A stretch of 64,000 nt of DNA, taken from Dorea phocaeensis (GTDB lineage Bacteria; Bacillota; Clostridia; Lachnospirales; Lachnospiraceae). The notes below the pieces were generated by a model. That model had not been told where the DNA came from. It saw only the letters and a list, made by a program, of their open reading frames with translations, and made no database searches. Positions 27,922 through 37,628 of this stretch are shown here, piece by piece (within the stretch, counting starts at the first letter, position 1; each line of letters starts with the position of its first letter). Location of the stretch: positions 310,001 to 374,000 of the forward strand of contig NZ_OEPZ01000003.1 of assembly GCF_900240315.1 (NCBI RefSeq). The letters run 5' to 3'. The translations under genes and the position numbers were made by a program.

Positions 27922-28413
27922 TTACCGACGAATCACCTTTCTCGGCGCCATCATAGAATATCCTTCTATAATGGTATCATTCGGTTCAAAAATTACTTTC
28001 GTCATTTCTCCTTTATTCGTCACCACCAATACATAGCGTCTCGCCTGCTTATTTCCAGAGCTAAAGTCTTTGACCTTTACATTCTGGTACTGTCCAAGCT
28101 CCGATGCCCCTGCAGGCGCCAGCAATTCCACATCATTGATGGCCGCCGAAAACTTGCGCTTTCTTTTCGCTTTATTCAGAATAATATCGATATCCAACTC
28201 TCCATTTACATAGAGATATTCATATTCTACATTCATTCTTCGGAACAAAAAAACATCCAAAATAATCACCAGAACCGGCAGAATAATCCCCAATGGGAAG
28301 AAGAATACGATCACAATTGAAAGAAGCGTCAGAAGAATCAGTCCGATCTTTATCATCCGATCCTTTGCATCTGCTTTCTTTTTCACCAATTGTTCTGTAT
28401 AATAGTCGCTCAT
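27922..28413 (-). CDS. Small two-helix membrane protein, DUF6106-like
   Basis: 163 aa. Two adjacent hydrophobic segments form a hairpin near residues 22-52 (IGLILLTLLSIVIVFFFPLG; ILPVLVIILDVFLF), with a soluble C-terminal half rich in beta strands (VEYEYLYVNGELDIDIILNKAKRKRKF). It resembles DUF6106 proteins, whose function is not known. GGAGGAAAAGG precedes the start. It lies between guaB and groEL with its own space on both sides; nothing in the context suggests a role. Confidence 0.7.
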   Translation of the reverse strand: MSDYYTEQLVKKKADAKDRMIKIGLILLTLLSIVIVFFFPLGIILPVLVIILDVFLFRRMNVEYEYLYVNGELDIDIILNKAKRKRKFSAAINDVELLAPAGASELGQYQNVKVKDFSSGNKQARRYVLVVTNKGEMTKVIFEPNDTIIEGYSMMAPRKVIRR

Positions 28414-28477
28414 TTCCTTTTCCTCCGCAATTCTTTCATACCAATGTGATTCTCATTATACCACATTTCAACTAAAA

Positions 28478-28503
28478 GAAAACTCCTCTTTCGAGGAGTT
28501 TTC
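28478..28503 (-). terminator. Probable terminator after groEL
   Basis: 11-bp perfect stem GAAAACTCCTC / GAGGAGTTTTC with a 4-base loop; the minus strand continues TTTTAG. It lies 45 bases past the groEL stop. Confidence 0.75.
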
Positions 28504-28547
28504 AAATTCTTTAGAATTGTATCTGCAGGATCAACTCAAATGCTCTA

Positions 28548-30194
<1,647 letters not shown>

Positions 30195-30231
30195 CTATCC
30201 AATCTGCTACTCTTTTCCCGAAATCTTTCTT

Positions 30232-30516
30232 CTATTCGCATACTGCCAAGATATCATCCTGTTTTACGATAATGTATTCTTCGTCTTCAATTTCAACGGT
30301 CGTTCCTGCATATTTAGAATAAATAACGGTCTGGCCTTCTGTCACGTTCATCTTTACTTCTTTGCCATCAACTGTTCCACCTGGGCCAACAGCTACTACT
30401 TCTGCCTGCTGCGGTTTTTCTTTGGACTGTCCAGGAATTACAATTCCGGATTTTGTAGTCTCTTCTGCTACTAACTGTTTCAATACGACTCTGTCTCCCA
30501 ATGGTACTAATTTCAT
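30232..30516 (-). CDS. groS: Co-chaperonin GroES (10 kDa)
   Basis: 94-aa lid of the GroEL cage. The sequence MKLVPLGDRVVLKQ, the mobile loop EETTKSGIVIPG and the C-terminal VKQDDILAV match the family. It heads the operon behind a promoter and a CIRCE element; AAGGAGG lies upstream of the start. Confidence 0.98.
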   Translation of the reverse strand: MKLVPLGDRVVLKQLVAEETTKSGIVIPGQSKEKPQQAEVVAVGPGGTVDGKEVKMNVTEGQTVIYSKYAGTTVEIEDEEYIIVKQDDILAVCE

Positions 30517-30550
30517 ATTTATTCCTCCTTAAATAATAACCTCTGGATTA

Positions 30551-30577
30551 TTAGCACTCACAAAAAGAGAGTGCTAA
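30551..30577. promoter_or_regulatory. CIRCE element (HrcA operator)
   Basis: A perfect TTAGCACTC-N9-GAGTGCTAA inverted repeat, the binding site of the heat-shock repressor HrcA, located 34 bases before groES and just after its promoter. HrcA itself is not in the window. Confidence 0.98.
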
Positions 30578-30591
30578 AAGATTCTAGATAT

Positions 30592-30620
30592 AAAATAGCA
30601 CTCTCTCTGTATTTTGTCAA
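30592..30620 (-). promoter_or_regulatory. Promoter of groESL
   Basis: On the minus strand TTGACA (30615-30620), a 17-base spacer and TATTTT (30592-30597); the CIRCE dyad begins about 15 bases downstream of the -10. Confidence 0.8.
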
Positions 30621-30632
30621 CAGACTTTCTAT

Positions 30633-30944
30633 TTAGTTTACAAGATTTTTATAAAATCCATTTTTGACATGAACTCTTATGACATTGCCCAATTTGTTCC
30701 AATACCGTTCTTCAATAACTCCCACACAGGAAACCTCTCCTTCCTGTGTATGAATCCTGCATTCATAGATCCCGTCCAGAGAAAATACCGGAAGCTTTGC
30801 CTCCCCTGACAATAAATATATGTCTTCTTCCTCTGGATTATACGTGATTACACTACAATAATAGGTCGTTTCATCATAATAGCCATCTTTCAGAATCATC
30901 CGCTGCATCCGGACTTCTGCCTGGCACTCTTCATACATAGCCAT
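30633..30944 (-). CDS. Small protein of unknown function downstream of codY
   Basis: 103 aa (101 if the second ATG at 30938 is used, which fits the AAGGA spacing better). I do not recognise it. It is acidic and rich in predicted beta strands (TTYYCSVITYNPEEEDIYLLSG; YECRIHTQEGEVSCVGVIEERYWN), ends in VIRVHVKNGFYKNLV, and has no signal peptide or membrane segment. The pattern is loosely like a small PilZ-type barrel, but the RxxxR signature is absent, so I do not call it that. It starts 19 bases after the codY stop and is probably co-transcribed with it. Confidence 0.65.
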   Translation of the reverse strand: MAMYEECQAEVRMQRMILKDGYYDETTYYCSVITYNPEEEDIYLLSGEAKLPVFSLDGIYECRIHTQEGEVSCVGVIEERYWNKLGNVIRVHVKNGFYKNLVN

Positions 30945-30963
30945 CTTTCCTTCTCTGCGCTCT

Positions 30964-31746
30964 TTACTTTATGCGTTCTGCCTTAATATGCTCCAGTTCG
31001 GTAAACACGTAATCGTTTACGACCTTAATATAAGTTCCCTTCATACCAGAAGAACGGGACTCAATTACGCCAGCACTTTCAAATTTACGCAGTGCATTTA
31101 CAATCACAGACCTTGTAATTCCTACCCTGTCTGCGATCTTACTTGCCACCAGAATTCCCTCTGTTCCATCCAACTCATCAAAAATATGGATGATTGCTTC
31201 CAATTCCGAATAGGACAAAGTACTAATTGCAGACTGAACAATATGCTCTTTTCTTGTCTCCTCTGCACTTTCTTCATTAACGGAGCGAAGCATTTCCAAA
31301 CCGACAACCGTCGTTCCGTACTCGCTTAAGATAATATCATCAATCTCATACATCTCTCCGGATTTATAAAGGAACAGGGTTCCAAGACGTTCTCCCGCAA
31401 TATCAATCGGCGTAATAATGGCCTGATATCCCCGCACTGCATCCGCTGAAAATCCGAGTGTTTCAAGATTGACATTTTCTTTTGTGGAGAGAATACTAAG
31501 AAGACGCTCATTCAGCATCTCATCAATATGTTTTCCCACTTCCCGCTCAATTAACTCTGTAATGTACGGCACATCGCTGCACTTGCTGCCGCCAAGCACT
31601 TTTCCTTTCTTACTAACCACCAGCACATTAGAGTTCAAAATCTCTGTCAGCACCTCGCAGATATCATTGAACACAACCTTGCTGGAATTGTTATTGTGCA
31701 GTAATTTGTTGATTTTTCTTGTTTTGTCTAATAATTGCACGCTCAT
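30964..31746 (-). CDS. codY: GTP-sensing global regulator CodY
   Basis: 260-aa CodY: N-terminal GAF domain that binds branched-chain amino acids (residues 1-155) and a C-terminal winged helix (SKIADRVGITRSVIVNALRKFESAGVIESRS). GTP binding also contributes. CodY represses amino acid and nitrogen genes when nutrients are rich. ATG 31746 follows GGAGGAATTTCA; the longer frame to 31800 would span the promoter. A CodY-box-like site lies just upstream, suggesting autoregulation. It lies downstream of topA, as in many Clostridia. Confidence 0.97.
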   Translation of the reverse strand: MSVQLLDKTRKINKLLHNNNSSKVVFNDICEVLTEILNSNVLVVSKKGKVLGGSKCSDVPYITELIEREVGKHIDEMLNERLLSILSTKENVNLETLGFSADAVRGYQAIITPIDIAGERLGTLFLYKSGEMYEIDDIILSEYGTTVVGLEMLRSVNEESAEETRKEHIVQSAISTLSYSELEAIIHIFDELDGTEGILVASKIADRVGITRSVIVNALRKFESAGVIESRSSGMKGTYIKVVNDYVFTELEHIKAERIK

Positions 31747-31771
31747 TGAAATTCCTCCATTCTTGAATGTT

Positions 31772-31800
31772 ATATTAACATATAATTCATCAACATTCAA
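31772..31800 (-). promoter_or_regulatory. Candidate promoter of codY
   Basis: On the minus strand TTGAAT (31795-31800), a 17-base spacer and TAATAT (31772-31777), in the gap between topA and codY. Confidence 0.5.
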
Positions 31801-31802
31801 TG

Positions 31803-31817
31803 AATTTTCAAAATATT
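31803..31817. promoter_or_regulatory. Candidate CodY box
   Basis: AATTTTCAAAATATT matches the CodY consensus AATTTTCWGAAAATT at 13 of 15 positions and sits directly upstream of the codY -35 box. The region is AT-rich, so a chance match is possible. Confidence 0.45.
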
Positions 31818-31826
31818 CTTTCTCTT

Positions 31827-33893
31827 TTATTTATTTTCTACATAACCGCACTGTTCATCTGAACACAGCAGCTTATTTCCTTTTTCTACCATGTAACTTC
31901 CACATTTTGGACACTTCTTAACAGATGGCTTCTGCCAGGACATAAATTCACATTCCGGATTATCTTCGCATCCATAGTACTTTCTACCCTTCTTCGTCTT
32001 GCGAACCACCACGTCTTTGCCACATACCGGACAAGCCACTCCGATCTTCTCCAGATATGGCTTGGTATTTCTGCACTCCGGAAATCCCGGACAGGCCAGG
32101 AACTTTCCATGGGGTCCGTACTTGATCACCATATTGCGTCCACATTGATCACAGATGACATCAGTCACCTCGTCTTCAATCTTAACTTCTTCCAGCTCTT
32201 TTTCCGCCATCTCTACTGCCTGCATCAAATCTGGATAAAAGTTCTCAATAATCGTCTTCCACTTTACCTGACCCTCGGCCACACCATCCAAAAGGCTTTC
32301 CATATTTGCGGTAAAATTCACATCTACAATACTCGGGAAGGACTGTTTCATAATATTGTTTACCACTTCGCCGATTTCCGTCAAATAAAGGTTTTTATTT
32401 TCTTTTGCCACATATCGTCTTGCGATAATGGTGGAAATCGTCGGAGCATACGTACTTGGACGTCCAATCCCCAGTTCCTCCAAAGTCTTGACAAGTGCCG
32501 CCTCCGTATAATGCGCCGGCGGTTGTGTAAAATGCTGCTTGGAATCAAAACTTTCTTTGGTGAGTTTGGAATCCATATCCAATCCCTTTAACAGAACATT
32601 TCCAGATTCCTTCTCTTCTCCCGCCTCCACATAAACCGTTCGGAAGCCTTCAAATATAATCTTGGAAGCTGCTACTGTAAACCGGTAGGAACCAGCCGCA
32701 ATCTTTACGGATGTCGTCTCATATCTGGCCGGCTGCATCCGGCTTGCCAAAAAACGCTTCCATACCAGCTGATACAGGCGGAACTGATCTCTGGAAAGGG
32801 AATCCTTTACCGATGCCGGTGTTCGCGTCACATCTGTCGGACGGATCGCCTCGTGAGCATCTTGAATAATCTTCTTGCCGCTTCCACTTCTACTCTCGCC
32901 CGCCGCTACAAATTCTTCTCCATATGCTTTTCCAATATAATCACGTACACTTATCTCTGCCTCATCAGAAACACGGGTAGAATCGGTACGCAGATACGTG
33001 ATCAAACCGACGGTTCCGCTTCCTTTGATATCCACACCCTCATATAACTGTTGCGCAATCCGCATCGTCTTTGCCGTCGCAAAGTTCAGCGCCTTAGACG
33101 CCTCCTGCTGCAAAGTACTGGTGGTAAATGGAAGTGGCGCCTTTTTCACGCGCTCTCCTTTTTTGATGTCTGCCACTGAATACTCTGCATTTTCTACTTC
33201 CTTCAAAATCTGATCCAGCTGCTCTTTAGAACTAATAACCACCTTTTCTTTTTCAGTTCCATAAAATTTGGCATTTAAAAGCTTACGCTCCCCTTCTACT
33301 TTCAGATTCACATCCAAAGACCAATATTCTTCTGGTATAAATGCATTGATTTCTTCTTCTCTGTCTGCAATAATCCGAAGTGCCACCGACTGCACACGAC
33401 CGGCACTTAATCCTCTCTTTACTTTTGCCCACAGAAGAGGACTAATCTTGTAACCCACAATCCTATCCAGCACACGTCTTGCCTGCTGCGCATCTACCAG
33501 ATCCATATCAATTTCACGCGGATTCTTCAAAGACGCCTTCACTGCATTCTTAGTAATCTCATTAAAACTGATCCGATAAACTTTTTTATCCTCCAGTTTC
33601 AACGCTTTACACAAATGCCAGGAAATCGCCTCTCCTTCTCGGTCCGGGTCAGTTGCAAGATAGATCTTGTCTGCCTTCTTTACTTCTTTCCGAAGTCCCG
33701 CAAGCAGTTCTCCCTTTCCTCGAATGGTAATATATTTCGGTTCAAAATCATGTTCTACATCAATTCCAAGCTGACTCTTCGGAAGATCCCTGACGTGACC
33801 GTTGGATGCAGTCACCACATAGCTGCTTCCGAGGAATTTCTTAATTGTCTTCACCTTTGCAGGTGACTCCACTATGACGAGATAGCGTGCCAT
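31827..33893 (-). CDS. topA: DNA topoisomerase I
   Basis: 688-aa type IA topoisomerase that relaxes negative supercoils. The TOPRIM domain starts YLVIVESPAKVKTI, the DxDxE metal site is in ATDPDREGEAI, and the catalytic Tyr is in GLITYLRTDSTRVS. Three C-terminal C4 zinc ribbons (CDQCGRN, CPVCGKD, CPKCGSY) bind single-stranded DNA. ATG 33893 follows GGAGGAAAT; the reading to 33947 has no such site. It follows dprA by 46 bases. Confidence 0.97.
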   Translation of the reverse strand: MARYLVIVESPAKVKTIKKFLGSSYVVTASNGHVRDLPKSQLGIDVEHDFEPKYITIRGKGELLAGLRKEVKKADKIYLATDPDREGEAISWHLCKALKLEDKKVYRISFNEITKNAVKASLKNPREIDMDLVDAQQARRVLDRIVGYKISPLLWAKVKRGLSAGRVQSVALRIIADREEEINAFIPEEYWSLDVNLKVEGERKLLNAKFYGTEKEKVVISSKEQLDQILKEVENAEYSVADIKKGERVKKAPLPFTTSTLQQEASKALNFATAKTMRIAQQLYEGVDIKGSGTVGLITYLRTDSTRVSDEAEISVRDYIGKAYGEEFVAAGESRSGSGKKIIQDAHEAIRPTDVTRTPASVKDSLSRDQFRLYQLVWKRFLASRMQPARYETTSVKIAAGSYRFTVAASKIIFEGFRTVYVEAGEEKESGNVLLKGLDMDSKLTKESFDSKQHFTQPPAHYTEAALVKTLEELGIGRPSTYAPTISTIIARRYVAKENKNLYLTEIGEVVNNIMKQSFPSIVDVNFTANMESLLDGVAEGQVKWKTIIENFYPDLMQAVEMAEKELEEVKIEDEVTDVICDQCGRNMVIKYGPHGKFLACPGFPECRNTKPYLEKIGVACPVCGKDVVVRKTKKGRKYYGCEDNPECEFMSWQKPSVKKCPKCGSYMVEKGNKLLCSDEQCGYVENK

Positions 33894-33939
33894 ATAATTA
33901 TTTCCTCCAATACCTGTAACTCTTTTGTGAATACCGCCA

Positions 33940-35046
33940 TCAGTCACAGCAAGTTTTCACATAATAATTCCGGGACACTTCCGTCACAAGACCCTTCATC
34001 TGAAGTGATACCAGTGTCCTTAACAGCTCCGGGATCGCAAGACCCGTTTCTGCTGCCAGCTGATCCATTCCTTCTGGATACAAGCCGAGACAACTATACA
34101 CTATATTTTCGGGACTTTCAAGCATTATTTCATTTTTGTCAGATTTTTTTCCCAATCGTTTATTTTGAATCCCCAGTTCTTTCAGCAGGTCTTCCGGACT
34201 CAAAAGAATCCCTGCTCCCTGCCGAATCAACAGATTACACCCCTCACTTAACGGACTGTTCACTGGACCCGGAAGTGCATACACATCCTTTCCCTGTTCC
34301 AAAGCAAGATCTGCAGTAATCAGCGATCCGCTCTTTTTTCGAGCCTCCATCACCAGCACCACATCTGCCAGTCCACTGATAATTCGATTTCTTCTTGGAA
34401 AATTTGACGAAAAAGGCTTCCTCCCAGGTGGAAATTCTGATACAAGCCCTCCTGCTTTCTGAATATCCATATACAGTCCAATATGCTCCCTTGGATAACA
34501 GATATCTACGCCACATCCTAATACTCCACAGGTATATCCGCCGCCATTTAAGGCCCCTCTCTGACCAGCTCCGTCAATTCCCCGTGCCAGCCCGCTGATC
34601 ACTGCCACGCCATTTTGCGCCAGGATTTTCCCATACTCCAGCGCCAACCGCTCCCCGTACACTGTACATCCTCTCGCACCTACAATCGCTGCCGATAAGC
34701 TTTCTTCATCAGGAAGCCTTCCCTTTCCATATAACGCATACGGAGGGTCTTCTATCTTCTTCAGCCTTTTAGGGTATCTTTCGTCAAAACAAGTAAGAAA
34801 CCAAATTCCTTCTTGTACAAGCTTTTCCCCAGTTTCTTTCATATTCTTCCTGGTTTCTCTTCTCCTGTCCCGAAGTACCTTCCTATCTTTTTCCGTCAGT
34901 ATGTCCAAACGACACAGCTCTGTTTCTTCTATATAATATACCGCTTCTGCACTCTTGTATTCTGTCTGAAGCCATATCTTTTTCCGATCCGACAACGAAG
35001 AAATCCCTGCCAGCCAATATTCATATATTCTTGTTTTCTCATCCAT
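33940..35046 (-). CDS. dprA: DNA-processing protein DprA
   Basis: 368-aa DprA (Smf), which protects incoming single-stranded DNA and loads RecA in transformation. The Rossmann-like core shows the family blocks ALYGKGRLP, AIVGARGCTVYGERLA, VISGLARGIDGAGQRGAL and FPRRNRIISGLAD. A C-terminal winged-helix segment (PEGMDQLAAETGLAIPELLRTLVSLQMKGLV) is present. It lies between yifB and topA, the usual Firmicutes order, which supports a shared transcript. Confidence 0.95.
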   Translation of the reverse strand: MDEKTRIYEYWLAGISSLSDRKKIWLQTEYKSAEAVYYIEETELCRLDILTEKDRKVLRDRRRETRKNMKETGEKLVQEGIWFLTCFDERYPKRLKKIEDPPYALYGKGRLPDEESLSAAIVGARGCTVYGERLALEYGKILAQNGVAVISGLARGIDGAGQRGALNGGGYTCGVLGCGVDICYPREHIGLYMDIQKAGGLVSEFPPGRKPFSSNFPRRNRIISGLADVVLVMEARKKSGSLITADLALEQGKDVYALPGPVNSPLSEGCNLLIRQGAGILLSPEDLLKELGIQNKRLGKKSDKNEIMLESPENIVYSCLGLYPEGMDQLAAETGLAIPELLRTLVSLQMKGLVTEVSRNYYVKTCCD

Positions 35047-35079
35047 TTTCCATCCTCACAACTTTTCTATCTCTTTCTA

Positions 35080-36645
35080 TCATCGACTCCAATACTTCTT
35101 ATCCAATCCGCGATAGCCAATCGCTTCCATTAGATGTGGTTCCCGCACCACCTCACTTTCCTCTAGATCCGCAATGGTCCTGGCAACCTTCAAAACCTTG
35201 TGATAAGTACGGGCCGTCAAGTGTAATGTTGCATATGCCTGCTGCATCAGGCATTCTTCCTCCTTTCCAAGCCTGCAAAAATGCTCCAACTGCCGAATCC
35301 CCATCGATGCATTCGTAAGATGGAATCCATTTCCCGATCCAATTCCTGTTTCGCCCTGATATCTGGAACTTTGAATCTCCCTGGCTCTGCAGATCCGCTC
35401 TCGAATAGTCTCTGAGTTTTCTGGAATTTGAAATGATTCCGACTTCATACACAGTGAATCATAGGAAACTCTGGAAACCTCTACGCAGAGATCCATCCGG
35501 TCTAAAAATGGCTGACTGACCTTCCCTAGATACTGCTGAATCTGATGCGGAAGACAGCGGCATCTCTCCGGATCCGGGTAGTTCCCGCAGGCACATGGAT
35601 TCATGGCTGCAACCAGCATAAAATCTGCTGGAAACTCATAATTTCCATGTCTTCGTGACAGGCGGATTCTTTTCTCTTCCAACGGCTGTCTAAGCGACTC
35701 TAATACTGGTTTTGGGAATTCTGCCAATTCGTCCAGGAACAATACCCCACCGTGTGCCAAACTGATTTCTCCTGGTACCGGTATCATACCGCCTCCAATT
35801 AATGCCGCTCTTGACACCGTATGATGCACTTCCCGAAACGGTCTCTCTGTTTTCAGCGGATGCTCTTGATCCACAAGCCCAAGAACGCTGTAAATCTTGG
35901 TAATCTCCATACTTTCTCCCCTGCTAAGCGGAGGCAAAATAGTAGGAATTCGTCTGGCAATCATAGACTTTCCACTCCCGGGCGGCCCCACCATCAAAAG
36001 ATTGTGACCTCCTGCCACTGCTACTTCCGCCGCCCTTCGAACCATCTCTTGACCTCGAATCTCCTGAAAATCAATAGGAAACCGTTCTTTTTCTTCTGGC
36101 TTTCCCTCTTTTCTCGAAAAAAACAACTGTTCTTTCCCATTTAGATAGCCGCAAATCTGCTCTAGAGTCTCTGCCCCCAACACCTCAATTCCTTCTGTCA
36201 ACGCACCCTCCGCCATATTTTCCACCGGAAGAATCAACCGTCTGATCCCCGCCTCTTTTACAGCAGCCGCAACAGGCAGCACTCCGGAAACTTTCTGAAC
36301 ACGTCCGTCCAAACCCAATTCTCCTACAACCGCTGTTCCTTCCAATGCCTGTCCAGGAATCAAATCAAGCGCTGCCAATACCGCCAATGCAATGGGCAGA
36401 TCAAAAGAAGATCCTTTCTTTCGCATCGTAGCCGGAGCCAGATTCACTACCACCTTTCTGGCTGGAATCTGTATCCCTGTATTACGGATCGCCGTCCGAA
36501 CTCGTTCAGATGCTTCCTTCACTTCCGAAGACAGATACCCCACCATATGAAACATCGGCAGTCCATTGCTTACATCCGCCTCCACATGAATCATCTCAAC
36601 ATGAAGTCCCTGAACAGCTGCAGACATTACCATACCAAATGCCAT
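35080..36645 (-). CDS. YifB/ComM-type Mg-chelatase-like AAA+ ATPase
   Basis: 521-aa protein: an N-terminal Lon-protease-like domain (AAVQGLHVEMIHVEADVSNGLP), then an AAA+ module with Walker A GPPGSGKSMIARRIPTILP, Walker B GVLFLDELAEF and a C-terminal Mg-chelatase helical domain. ComM in Haemophilus is a branch-migration helicase in natural transformation. ATG 36645 has AGAGGTG upstream. It leads the yifB-dprA-topA group; the 130-base leader contains two short perfect dyads. Confidence 0.93.
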   Translation of the reverse strand: MAFGMVMSAAVQGLHVEMIHVEADVSNGLPMFHMVGYLSSEVKEASERVRTAIRNTGIQIPARKVVVNLAPATMRKKGSSFDLPIALAVLAALDLIPGQALEGTAVVGELGLDGRVQKVSGVLPVAAAVKEAGIRRLILPVENMAEGALTEGIEVLGAETLEQICGYLNGKEQLFFSRKEGKPEEKERFPIDFQEIRGQEMVRRAAEVAVAGGHNLLMVGPPGSGKSMIARRIPTILPPLSRGESMEITKIYSVLGLVDQEHPLKTERPFREVHHTVSRAALIGGGMIPVPGEISLAHGGVLFLDELAEFPKPVLESLRQPLEEKRIRLSRRHGNYEFPADFMLVAAMNPCACGNYPDPERCRCLPHQIQQYLGKVSQPFLDRMDLCVEVSRVSYDSLCMKSESFQIPENSETIRERICRAREIQSSRYQGETGIGSGNGFHLTNASMGIRQLEHFCRLGKEEECLMQQAYATLHLTARTYHKVLKVARTIADLEESEVVREPHLMEAIGYRGLDKKYWSR

Positions 36646-36698
36646 ACACACACCTCTTTCTCTGTTCATTTTTCGCTTACATTTCCAATGTGATAATC

Positions 36699-36750
36699 GG
36701 CTGAATCAGCCAAAATAAATAAGAATTGATTTAAAAAGAACCCGATCGGG
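36699..36750. repeat. Two perfect dyads in the yifB leader
   Basis: GGCTGAATCAGCC at 36699-36711 and CCCGATCGGG at 36741-36750 lie between the candidate promoter and the yifB start. They could be operator sites or RNA hairpins; the second is followed on the minus strand by TTCTTTTT, like a weak terminator. Confidence 0.5.
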
Positions 36751-36773
36751 CTATTTCTTAAAATGATAATTTT

Positions 36774-36802
36774 ATCGTAGCTCAATCTTATCTTCCTGTC
36801 AA
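36774..36802 (-). promoter_or_regulatory. Promoter of yifB-dprA-topA
   Basis: On the minus strand TTGACA (36797-36802), a 17-base spacer and TACGAT (36774-36779). The predicted transcript has a leader of about 120 bases. Confidence 0.6.
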
Positions 36803-36834
36803 CAGTTTTTAGACCAAACGAAACTTCCAGAATC

Positions 36835-36877
36835 AATTTGGGACGGAGGTTTTTTGAAAAAACCTCCGTCCCAAATT
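36835..36877. repeat. Perfect 21-bp palindrome downstream of sigK
   Basis: Two exact 21-bp arms meet at a single central base. The core is GGGACGGAGG joined through T6-G-A6 to CCTCCGTCCC, with AATTT / AAATT ends. The structure can form a long hairpin and probably ends sigK transcripts (stop at 36897), yet it lacks a T run after the stem on the minus strand, so it is not a standard intrinsic terminator. It resembles dispersed palindromic elements more than a simple terminator. Confidence 0.85.
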
Positions 36878-36896
36878 GCGCAAACCCGCACAGGGC

Positions 36897-37535
36897 TTAG
36901 AAATATCTACGCAGCTTCTCCACTGCGCTCTTCTCAATTCTCGACACATAAGAGCGGGAGATCCCTAACTGCCGGGCGATCTCCCGCTGTGTGTACTCTT
37001 CCCCATGATACAGTCCATACCGCATTTTCAATACCAGTCGTTCTCTTCCTGACAGCTCTGTCTCCACCTTCTCATACAGCATTTTTACCTGATCTTTGAA
37101 CTCCACCTTTCGACAGACATCGTCCTCCTTCGCCTCAATAATATCGAAAAGCTGAATTTCGTTCCCTTCCCGATCCGTTCCGATAGGTTCATATAGGGAT
37201 ACTTCCTTCGATGTCTTCTTTTTGGCCCGAAAATACATCAAAAGTTCATTCTCTATGCACCTTGCAGCATAAGTTCCAAGACGAACACATTTCTCCGGAT
37301 TAAAGGTTACCACCGCCTTCATAAGCCCGATGGTTCCTATAGACAGCAGATCTTCACTGTCTTCCTCGCAAGACTGGTATTTCTTTACGATATGAGCCAC
37401 AAGGCGCAGATTGCGTTCAATCAGAATGTGTTTTGCTTCCAGATCACCCTCCGTATATTTTTGCAGATATGCTCTTTCTTCCGATGCAGTGAGGGGTTGG
37501 GGAAATGATTTCAAAAAAAGCACCTCATATCGCAT
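36897..37535 (-). CDS. sigK: Sporulation sigma factor SigK, uninterrupted
   Basis: 212-aa sigma-70 family protein for late mother-cell sporulation genes. It matches sigma-K through FPQPLTASEERAYLQKY, ERNLRLVAHIVKKY, DLLSIGTIGLMKAV (region 2) and REIARQLGISRSYVSRIEK (region 4). There is no skin element. The start is uncertain: ATG 37535 lacks a good ribosome site, and TTG 37514 is preceded by GAGGTG with close spacing and would give about 205 aa. Either way the typical hydrophobic pro-sequence cleaved by SpoIVFB is absent or very short, as in C. difficile. Confidence 0.9.
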   Translation of the reverse strand: MRYEVLFLKSFPQPLTASEERAYLQKYTEGDLEAKHILIERNLRLVAHIVKKYQSCEEDSEDLLSIGTIGLMKAVVTFNPEKCVRLGTYAARCIENELLMYFRAKKKTSKEVSLYEPIGTDREGNEIQLFDIIEAKEDDVCRKVEFKDQVKMLYEKVETELSGRERLVLKMRYGLYHGEEYTQREIARQLGISRSYVSRIEKSAVEKLRRYF

Positions 37536-37628
37536 TTGGTATAGTCTATGTTCCCGCTGCGATATGTGTGCTTTTCCAAACAATTTTCTTGCAAATCAAA
37601 GCTGATTCGGAACCAGTTTCTCAAAAGC

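Noticed and set aside
36897-37583. Skin-type prophage insertion in sigK
   Set aside because: Sigma regions 2 to 4 run uninterrupted in one frame, and no recombinase gene is present.
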